NCBI RefSeq assembly: GCF_036962705.1
Contig: NZ_JBALOQ010000019.1
Coordinates: forward strand, 62,001-126,000
Origin: Ferdinandcohnia sp036962705
GTDB lineage: Bacteria; Bacillota; Bacilli; Bacillales; Bacillaceae_L
Direction of reading: 5' to 3'
Length of the DNA stretch: 64,000 nucleotides
Notes under the pieces: generated by a model
The model's database searches: none
Told to the model about the DNA's origin: nothing
Seen by the model: only the letters and a program-made list of their open reading frames with translations
Shown here: positions 58,267 to 64,000 of the stretch, piece by piece
Layout of the letters: each line of letters opens with the position of its first letter
How positions within the stretch are numbered: position 1 is the first letter of the stretch
Position numbers and translations under genes: made by a program

Positions 58267-59493
58267 CTATGATAATATTCGTTTTTCTCCTTCAATTTCC
58301 TGGATTGGAGCTATGTTTTGTGAGAATTCCATCGTTCCGATATATTCCCCATCCTCATCCCGTATGGCAAAGTATCGGATATACACGTATTTACCTTTTG
58401 CTTTGATCCAGAAATCTTCTGTATCTTTTTTTCCTGCTTTGAAGTCTTCAAGTAATTCTTCAACAACATGAACACTTCTAGGAGGGTGGCAGTTTTGAAC
58501 CGTTCTCCCAATAACTGCTTTTGTCCTTGCAAAAATACGCTCTTTTCCTTTGCTGAAATAACGGACGACGTCATCCTTATCGATAAACGTAATATCAACC
58601 GGTAAATGATTTAAGAGCAATTCAAGTTGTTTTAAGGATAAGATACCTGTTTCCATCTTAATAAACCCTTTAGTTGCAATTTGTTCTTCATCCATTACAT
58701 TTCGCGCAGGTTTCCAATCATCAGGTGAAATCAAGCAAAATCCGATTTCATCACTCTCATGGGCTATTTTTATCCACTCATCTTCGGTTAAATTATTTAA
58801 GGACATTGGGAAAAGAATATTTTCCTCTCGATAAATCATTTCATTTATTTGATCAATAAAAAATTGAATAACCTCAACGACAGACTGTTTATCCCCATCG
58901 TAATCTGTTAGCATTTTTTTGGCATCTTTGATTGCATCCTGAATGAAATCATCGATTTTCCACATCATATTGGTTGGTCCATAAATTCCGTACTTTTCTA
59001 AGTAAGGAAAAAGAAGCTGTTCTTTTCTTTCATAATGCTTGCCAATATCCAATAAGAGGTTGCAGTCTTCGAGTAACTTCAATCGGTTTTCTTCATGATC
59101 ATCTTGTTCAAATAACTCTAAGTGTGGCTTGATACTATCGTTTACTAGCTTTTCTAGTTCTCTATTTTCAAGCATAAACGTATGAACGGGATGCCCTGGT
59201 TGCTCTTCTGGACGGGCAGCCCTGGTTTCTTCTATTAAGTCCTTAAAAATCTCCCGATGCTGTAAACAAATTTCTGTTGCGTCACCTGCTGGGATGTTCT
59301 CTTCTTCCAACAATACATGCTGTAGTCTGGAGATTTCTCCTATTGTAATATAACCAACCTTATTTGCTAAATGGGATTTAATCTCTTCTACTGATTTCCC
59401 ACTATGTAAATCCAAAAAACTTTGTTTTATGATGACTTCTCGCTCGAAATCACTCATTTTATTTTTTTCTCTGTTATTAATAAGTTCACTCAC
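58267..59493 (-). CDS. DUF438-hemerythrin-PAS protein
   Basis: A 408-residue cytoplasmic protein: N-terminal DUF438 (SVEEIKSHLANKVGYITIGEISRLQHVLLEEENIP), a hemerythrin-like four-helix bundle with His ligands (HPVHTFMLEN, DIGKHYERKEQLLFPYLEKYG, YREENILFPMSL) that can hold a di-iron site, and a C-terminal PAS domain (LLLNHLPVDITFIDKDDVVRYFSKGKERIF) followed by NCHPPRSVHVVEELL. This architecture is linked to sensing oxygen or NO. I start at GTG 59493, after AAAGGAG. An FNR-like box upstream fits anaerobic induction. Confidence 0.88.
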   Translation of the reverse strand: MSELINNREKNKMSDFEREVIIKQSFLDLHSGKSVEEIKSHLANKVGYITIGEISRLQHVLLEEENIPAGDATEICLQHREIFKDLIEETRAARPEEQPGHPVHTFMLENRELEKLVNDSIKPHLELFEQDDHEENRLKLLEDCNLLLDIGKHYERKEQLLFPYLEKYGIYGPTNMMWKIDDFIQDAIKDAKKMLTDYDGDKQSVVEVIQFFIDQINEMIYREENILFPMSLNNLTEDEWIKIAHESDEIGFCLISPDDWKPARNVMDEEQIATKGFIKMETGILSLKQLELLLNHLPVDITFIDKDDVVRYFSKGKERIFARTKAVIGRTVQNCHPPRSVHVVEELLEDFKAGKKDTEDFWIKAKGKYVYIRYFAIRDEDGEYIGTMEFSQNIAPIQEIEGEKRILS

Positions 59494-59529
59494 ACAAAAT
59501 TCTCCTTTCAAACTATGCTGTTATATTTG

Positions 59530-59572
59530 AAAATAGCATAGTTTAAGGAAAAGTTTCGTGATGCGAATCACA
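59530..59572 (-). promoter_or_regulatory. FNR-like box and promoter of the DUF438 gene
   Basis: On the minus strand TGTGATTCGCATCACG (59557-59572) matches the Bacillus FNR box TGTGA-N6-TCACA with one end mismatch. A -10-like TATTTT (59530-59535) lies 29 bp from its centre, so the box is centred near -41.5, the activating class II position. Confidence 0.72.
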
Positions 59573-59579
59573 TCTCAAA

Positions 59580-59820
59580 AATCAAATACGCTTTGGCGTA
59601 TTTGCGCCCGATTTTTGGCCCACAGGAAGTGGGTCATAAAGACGTTGCCACAGGAAGTGGCGTACTTAGTCTTTGATCTTACAGCTCGAAAAATTTCCTT
59701 TGAAAAATCGTGGCATCCGCTGGAGCCATTAATTTTATTCAGTCGGAGATTGACCCATTGAATTATACGCCCCTTATGTATTCACTTGTTGAATTGGGGG
59801 ACTTGTGTTGAATAAAATTA
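59580..59820 (-). repeat. Dispersed structured repeat R1, copy 7 (long module, long closing hairpin)
   Basis: AATCAAATACGCTTTGGCGT start, GGCCCACAGGAAGTGGGTCA and GCCACAGGAAGTGGC, CTTAGTCTTTGATCTTA, CCGCTGGAGC, then outer arms AATTTTATTCAG..TTGAATAAAATT enclosing ~65 bp with its own inverted repeat. Confidence 0.88.
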
Positions 59821-59825
59821 ATAAA

Positions 59826-59844
59826 GACCCACATATTGTGGGCC
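59826..59844 (-). terminator. Terminator of yneR
   Basis: GGCCCACA-ata-TGTGGGTC followed by TTTATTAATTTT on the minus strand. Confidence 0.75.
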
Positions 59845-60140
59845 TAAGGTTTTGGGTATTGATATTCCAATTCATCTTTGTCTTGATTATAGTCGACTAT
59901 GAGATTATGGCCGTTGAAGTACCAAATGTCATCCTCTTCTACATAGAACTCAATATCATCGACCTTTTGACTTGTGTGAATTTGAATAGGTTCGTCATGT
60001 GTTGAAAAGGCGAGTGAATACTTTTCTTGTACTGGGCTAGATCCGTAAAACATCGGATAGAATCGAACGGTATCTCCTTTTTTTACACTTATATCTTCTT
60101 TAAACCATTTTATGGCTGCGTCACTTATTGTCATTTCCAT
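59844..60140 (-). CDS. yneR: HesB/IscA-like protein YneR
   Basis: A 98-residue protein with the HesB-like fold start MEMTISDAAIKWFKEDISVKKGDTVRFYPMFYG and the family's YSLAF and DDIWYFNGHNLIVDY strands. It contains no cysteine, so unlike IscA/SufA it cannot ligate an Fe-S cluster in the usual way; this is characteristic of the YneR subgroup. Function unknown. It is monocistronic. Confidence 0.85.
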   Translation of the reverse strand: MEMTISDAAIKWFKEDISVKKGDTVRFYPMFYGSSPVQEKYSLAFSTHDEPIQIHTSQKVDDIEFYVEEDDIWYFNGHNLIVDYNQDKDELEYQYPKP

Positions 60141-60351
60141 ATGTATAAACCTCCCTAGCGTCCTTCTGATATTTTACGCAGAATTATGGACTTTATTAAC
60201 TTAATACTACTAAAGTTTTCACATATGGGAAACCAATTGATTTGTGAACTTTATCTCAAACAAAAATATTGCAGGTAATTATGAAGACTGGTGTAAGACT
60301 GGTGTACCTGTTTTTTTAGCTTATAAAACGTTCTTCTCTTCAAAATAAAAA

Positions 60352-60377
60352 AAGCAACGCCTCTTTAAACGTTGCTT
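60352..60377 (-). terminator. Terminator of the FMN reductase gene
   Basis: AAGCAACG-tttaaagagg-CGTTGCTT followed by TTTTTATTTTG on the minus strand. Confidence 0.82.
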
Positions 60378-60387
60378 CTTCTTGCTT

Positions 60388-60984
60388 TTATCGAACTGTC
60401 TTCAATGCCTTACCCCAAGATACAACTTGATCTAACAGCATGTTCATATTATCATCATGAATATTTTGTGGTTTAAAATTAGAGCCATTTTCAAAGTCTA
60501 GGAATAGTGATAGCGTTGGATGGGTGCGAACATCAGCTAGGTTTAATTCACCACAGATTCCACGGAGATGTTCCGCTGCACGAGCACCACCAGTTGAACC
60601 ATAACTAACGATTCCCGCTGATTTGTTGTACCAAGCTTCACGTGCTAAATCCATCGCATTCTTTAATGCTCCTGTTATACTGTGATTGTATTCTGCTACA
60701 ACAAATATAAATCCATCAAGACTTGCTAATTTCTCATTCCATTTAGCGATTCCAGGTGCATCTCCTGTTCCTAGAAATGGTAAATCGTAATCTTTAATAT
60801 CTACGATTTCGTAATTTGCATTCCCTTTCTTGTCTCCATACCCTTTTACCCATTCGCCAACCTGTGGACTTACACGTCCTTCACGTGTACTTCCTAAAAT
60901 AATCCCAATGTTTAATTTTTCTTCCGTCATTCTCTTTTCCTCCGTTGCTGTGTTTTTGCCAAACAATTTGTCTAAAAAGCCCAT
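60388..60984 (-). CDS. NAD(P)H-dependent FMN reductase
   Basis: A 198-residue flavodoxin-like reductase (NADPH-dependent FMN reductase family). NIGIILGSTREGRVSPQVGEWV is the FMN phosphate loop, PFLGTGDAPGIAKWNEKLASLDGFIFVVAEYNHSITGALKNAMDLA includes the P-x-Y-N-x-S-x-P-x-x-LKN-like signature (here AEYNHSITGALKNA), and GSTGGARAAEHLRGI follows. It reduces FMN, quinones or azo compounds. An N-terminal extension of ~25 residues (MGFLDKLFGKNTATEEKRM) precedes the fold. Start ATG 60984 follows AGGTGGTG. Confidence 0.88.
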   Translation of the reverse strand: MGFLDKLFGKNTATEEKRMTEEKLNIGIILGSTREGRVSPQVGEWVKGYGDKKGNANYEIVDIKDYDLPFLGTGDAPGIAKWNEKLASLDGFIFVVAEYNHSITGALKNAMDLAREAWYNKSAGIVSYGSTGGARAAEHLRGICGELNLADVRTHPTLSLFLDFENGSNFKPQNIHDDNMNMLLDQVVSWGKALKTVR

Positions 60985-61062
60985 ACTTAACACCACCTAT
61001 GTAGTTAAGAAAAGCATTACAATATTAATTTCCCAATATCAGATAGACTTTATACATACATA

Positions 61063-61812
61063 TTATGTGGGGTTCAGAATTCTTTGTAAAAATCGTTTTG
61101 TCCGCTCTTCCTTCGGATTTTTCAGTACTTCATCTGGACTCCCTTGCTCGACGATGTACCCACCATCCATAAATAGGACTTTGTTAGATACTTCGCTAGC
61201 AAATTGAATTTCATGGGTCACAATGAGCATCGTCCAGTTTTCATTGGCTAAGTCCTTCATAACTTTTAGAACTTCTCCAATTAGTTCAGGGTCTAGCGCG
61301 GAGGTAGGTTCATCGAATAAGAGTAATTCTGGTTTCAGTGCTAATGCTCTTGCAATCCCAACCCGCTGCTGCTGTCCACCTGATAGTTGGTGAGGATAAA
61401 AATCCATTTTTTCTTTTAAGCCGACCTTTTCTAATAATTCTACTGCTTCATTTCTTGCTTCGGTTTTATTTCGTTTTTGAACAATCACTGGCCCCTCCAT
61501 TACATTTTGAAGAGCTGTTTTATGTGGAAAAAGGTTATAGGATTGAAAAACCATCCCTGATTTTCTACTTAACCGAATGATGTCCTGTTTCCTTATTTTT
61601 TCGGCAAAATTAAGCGAGAACCCATCTTCGAACTGAAACAGCCCTTTATCCGGTTGCTCCAGTCCATTAAAACAGCGGAGCATCGTTGTTTTTCCAGAAC
61701 CGGAAGGGCCAATAATAGACACGACTTCCCCTTTTCCAACATCGATATCGATATTTTTTAACACTTCATTTTCACCAAAAGATTTCGCCAAGCTTTTGAC
61801 TGATAAAAACAT
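61063..61812 (-). CDS. tcyC: Amino-acid (cystine) ABC transporter ATP-binding protein
   Basis: A 249-residue polar-amino-acid ABC ATPase: Walker A GPSGSGKTT (residues 35-43), LSGGQQQRVGIARALALKP signature, Walker B LLLFDEPTSALDPE and VTHEIQFA switch His. It energises the permease 12 bp upstream. The name rests on the resemblance of the binding protein in this operon to TcyA. Confidence 0.9.
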   Translation of the reverse strand: MFLSVKSLAKSFGENEVLKNIDIDVGKGEVVSIIGPSGSGKTTMLRCFNGLEQPDKGLFQFEDGFSLNFAEKIRKQDIIRLSRKSGMVFQSYNLFPHKTALQNVMEGPVIVQKRNKTEARNEAVELLEKVGLKEKMDFYPHQLSGGQQQRVGIARALALKPELLLFDEPTSALDPELIGEVLKVMKDLANENWTMLIVTHEIQFASEVSNKVLFMDGGYIVEQGSPDEVLKNPKEERTKRFLQRILNPT

Positions 61813-61824
61813 ACCCTCACCTCT

Positions 61825-62466
61825 TTACCTTGCCACATAACGGCTAAGTCTCCGTTCTAGCCCTGCTTGAAGAAGCGATAAAATAAAACAGATTACCCAA
61901 TAGATTAACGCAGCTTCTATATATAATAGAAGGAAATCGTACGTCCTTGCTGCAATCTCCTGTGCCTTACGAAATAATTCAGCGACCAATACCAGTGAAG
62001 CTAGGGATGTATCTTTTACAAGACTGATAAAGGAATTGGACAACGGAGGTACGGAGACCCTTGCTGCTTGTGGAAGTATGATCCGCCGTAGCGCTGTCCA
62101 TCTTGTCATACCAATGGTAAAGGCGGCTTCCCATTGTCCCTTTGGAATCGATAAAATGGCTGCACGAATGATTTCAGATGCATACGCGCCAACATTTAAA
62201 ATGAACGCAATCGCTGCACTTGGGAAAGGGTCAATATTCACCCCGATATTGGGTAATCCATAGAATATAATAAATAATTGCACAAGCAATGGCGTTCCAC
62301 GAATTGCTGAAACATAGATAATAGCAGGAGCCTGAATGAGTCTTGATTTTGATAATCGCATCATCGCTGTGAGCAACGCAAGGATAAGCCCGCCGATGAA
62401 TGAAATAAGAGTAAGTGGAATCGTATATTGAATTGCCCCTGAAACCATGGAAGGAAGGGAATTCAT
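61825..62466 (-). CDS. tcyB: Amino-acid (cystine) ABC transporter permease
   Basis: A 213-residue HisM/GlnP-type permease with five helices; the EAA loop is WEAAFTIGMTRWTALRRIILPQAARVSVPPLSNSF, and RGTPLLVQLFIIFYGLP is the typical motif in the second quarter. I start at ATG 62466 (GGGAG 6 bp upstream); the frame is open to 62538, which would overlap the binding-protein gene. Confidence 0.9.
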   Translation of the reverse strand: MNSLPSMVSGAIQYTIPLTLISFIGGLILALLTAMMRLSKSRLIQAPAIIYVSAIRGTPLLVQLFIIFYGLPNIGVNIDPFPSAAIAFILNVGAYASEIIRAAILSIPKGQWEAAFTIGMTRWTALRRIILPQAARVSVPPLSNSFISLVKDTSLASLVLVAELFRKAQEIAARTYDFLLLYIEAALIYWVICFILSLLQAGLERRLSRYVAR

Positions 62467-62512
62467 AAATAACTCCCATCCCTCCATATTTGCAGTAATT
62501 GTTAAAAGTAGG

Positions 62513-63343
62513 CTATTTTGTAGAAACATCTTCACCAAACCATTCTTGAGAGATTTTTGCTAAAGTTCCATCATCCCTCATTGCAGCCAATTGTTCATTA
62601 ACAGCCTTGACCAAATCTTCATTCCCTTTATTAAAAGTAAAGGCCATCTCTGAAACGTCATCTGACTCGGTTGCAATTTTGATACTCTCATCGCCCTGTG
62701 ATTTGATATAATCTAGCACTGCGAGCTTATCGTTAACGGTAGCTTCGGCACGTCCTTGCTTGATCAATGCAATCGACTGTGCAAGCCCTTCTACACCTAC
62801 TATTTCAGCGCCATTTTCTTGGGCGATCGCGCCGTAATTACTCGTCAAGGATTGCGCAGCTTTTCTTCCTTTTAGGTCCCCAAATGACTTAATATCACTA
62901 TTATCCTTTGGTACAACAAGGACAGCTGAAGAAAATGTATACGGTTCTGAGAAATCATAATTGGCTAGACGATCCTCATTAATCCCCACTTGGTTTGCAA
63001 TTAAATCAAAACGCTTTGAATTGAGACCAGCAAACATCGAGTCCCATTGAGTTTCCATAAATTCAACCTCAAGATCCATCCGTTTAGCAACTTCTCTTAT
63101 CACTTCCACGTCATAGCCTGTTAATTTATCCTCCTCATTGTGGAAGGTATAAGGTGCATACGTACCTTCTGTTCCTACAGTTAAAACACCCTTGTCCTTG
63201 ATTGCATCATATAAAGAGCCTGTTTGTTCAGTATCTTTGTTTCCTTCATTACCTGCATTGTTATCTTCATCAGTGCCACCGCATCCAACAAGGACAAACG
63301 CAAGTGCACATATAAATGAAAAAAGAAAAAATAATTTCCTCAT
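62513..63343 (-). CDS. tcyA: Cystine-type ABC transporter substrate-binding lipoprotein (TcyA-like)
   Basis: A 276-residue SBP family 3 lipoprotein. The signal peptide ends VLVGC (Cys21). GVLTVGTEGTYAPYTFHNEEDKLTGYDVEVIREVAKRM is the solute-binding signature, and WDSMFAGLNSKRFDLIANQV and AQSLTSNYGAIAQENGA resemble B. subtilis TcyA as I remember it, which imports cystine. Glutamine or another polar amino acid remains possible. Start after GGGGG at ATG 63343. Confidence 0.88.
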   Translation of the reverse strand: MRKLFFLFSFICALAFVLVGCGGTDEDNNAGNEGNKDTEQTGSLYDAIKDKGVLTVGTEGTYAPYTFHNEEDKLTGYDVEVIREVAKRMDLEVEFMETQWDSMFAGLNSKRFDLIANQVGINEDRLANYDFSEPYTFSSAVLVVPKDNSDIKSFGDLKGRKAAQSLTSNYGAIAQENGAEIVGVEGLAQSIALIKQGRAEATVNDKLAVLDYIKSQGDESIKIATESDDVSEMAFTFNKGNEDLVKAVNEQLAAMRDDGTLAKISQEWFGEDVSTK

Positions 63344-63439
63344 TCTAAATACCCCCAGTAAAATAAATTTGTGTTTCATCTTAGTAGTAGATTTTACAAG
63401 TTCACCTATTCTCATTCACTGGGTTAATGTCATAAAAAA

Positions 63440-63461
63440 GAGCCGTCACATCGGACAGCCC
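63440..63461 (-). terminator. Terminator of tkt
   Basis: GGGCTGTC-cgatgt-GACGGCTC followed by TTTTTTATG on the minus strand. Confidence 0.78.
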
Positions 63462-63538
63462 CTATAAACGTCTTTTATTTATTGTTTTATATTTCTACCG
63501 TATAATTCGATTTCCGTTATTGCTGACTCCAATCTCAT

Positions 63539-64000
63539 TTATGTTTGCACAAGTTTCTCGACTTGTTTAACTACATTTTCAACTGTAAAACCATACTCTT
63601 CGATAAGTGTATCTCCATTACCCGATGCACCAAATGTGTCAACTGAAATTACTATACCTTTATCCCCTACATATTTATGCCATCCCATTGATGACGCCAT
63701 TTCAATTGCAACCCTTGCCTTCACATTTTCAGGTAATACACTTGCTCTATATGCTTCATCTTGTTTTTCAAAGCGATCCCATGAAGGCATGCTGATCACA
63801 TTAACGTCAATGCCTTTTACTTTTAATGCTGATTGGGCACGAATAGCAAGCTGTACCTCAGAACCAGTTACAAGAAGTAACGCATCAGGTACTTCCTGTT
63901 CACCTTTGCTAACCACATATGCACCAGCTTTTACACCATCATAAGCATGTTCATTAGTACCTTCCAGTGTTGGTAGGTCTTGTCTTGTTAATACGAGGGC
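63539..64000 (-). CDS. tkt: Transketolase, C-terminal part (gene runs off the window)
   Basis: The last ~153 residues of transketolase, open to the window edge: ALVLTRQDLPTLEGT just inside the edge belongs to the end of the pyrimidine-binding domain, and GSEVQLAIRAQSALKVKGIDVNVISMPSWDRFEKQ is the C-terminal domain. The enzyme moves two-carbon units between sugar phosphates in the pentose phosphate pathway using thiamine diphosphate. Catalytic residues lie beyond the window. A shorter frame starting 63916 is only an internal Met. Confidence 0.95.
   Translation of the reverse strand, partial: ALVLTRQDLPTLEGTNEHAYDGVKAGAYVVSKGEQEVPDALLLVTGSEVQLAIRAQSALKVKGIDVNVISMPSWDRFEKQDEAYRASVLPENVKARVAIEMASSMGWHKYVGDKGIVISVDTFGASGNGDTLIEEYGFTVENVVKQVEKLVQT

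Noticed and set aside
1..64000. tRNA, rRNA, prophage, toxin-antitoxin or defence island
   Set aside because: No matching sequence signature was found on either strand by reading; TnpB is the only mobile-element gene.

Overview
The window is low-GC Gram-positive DNA from an endospore-forming member of the Bacillaceae. Signs of this are strong GGAGG ribosome-binding sites with frequent TTG and GTG starts, spore-coat CotF-domain genes, two spore germinant-receptor operons, a gamma-type SASP candidate, an S-box riboswitch, and Fur and FadR operators of Bacillus type. Gene order across the first 18 kb (S-box leader, yusE, yusF, gcvH, yusI, fadE-fadA-fadN, yuzL, fadM, CotF-domain coat genes, yusU, yusV-like ABC ATPase) follows the Bacillus subtilis yus region, with local insertions and no recognisable yusG. 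Genus cannot be fixed from sequence reading alone; a Neobacillus/Mesobacillus-like Bacillus is my guess.

Layout. 0-0.5 kb: SAM-I riboswitch firing leftwards out of the window, probably into metN. 0.5-10 kb: MFS transporter, yusE/yusF, gcvH, yusI, and the fadNAE beta-oxidation operon behind a FadR box. 10-13 kb: yuzL, a 52-bp hairpin tandem array, proline dehydrogenase, CotF-domain coat genes. 12.5-18 kb: Fur-controlled siderophore uptake, with two permeases, ATPase and FhuF-like reductase on the minus strand and the binding lipoprotein divergent. 18-21 kb: oxidoreductase, a solitary IS200/IS605-type TnpB with its right-end RNA region, SDR. 21-37 kb: two germinant-receptor operons flanking a subtilisin-like protease, a ykoS/ykoT/gtrA envelope-glycosylation cluster, a D,D-carboxypeptidase, an ASCH protein and a SASP candidate. 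37-52 kb: MhqD-like hydrolase with an MhqR-like operator, lipoprotein, DUF3231 and DUF4064 proteins, PatB, deformylase, SGNH hydrolase, DUF1836, TlpA-like thiol-redox membrane protein, MarR-MMPL exporter operon, ECF sigma/anti-sigma/YfjL operon, DUF1284, frameshifted beta-lactamase-like pseudogene. 52-59 kb: YkoGH-like two-component operon with two PepSY proteins, small genes, TetR/membrane-protein divergon, DUF438-hemerythrin-PAS protein with an FNR-like box. 59-64 kb: YneR, FMN reductase, TcyABC-like cystine transporter, 3' end of tkt.

The unexplained layer is repetitive, non-coding and structured. A modular dispersed repeat (R1, seven copies) has a terminal hairpin that in six copies abuts the 3' end of a minus-strand gene, and its stem sequence changes between copies while staying paired. 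A second family (R2) has two copies. A third (R3) has two copies, both just upstream of a gene inside a likely operon and in the same orientation relative to it. There is also a 52-bp hairpin tandem array, two independent arrays with an exact 20-bp period, and one long compound hairpin element. No rRNA, tRNA, CRISPR array or prophage was seen. I found no convincing new multi-protein defence or metabolic system; the repeats are the best candidates for something undescribed.
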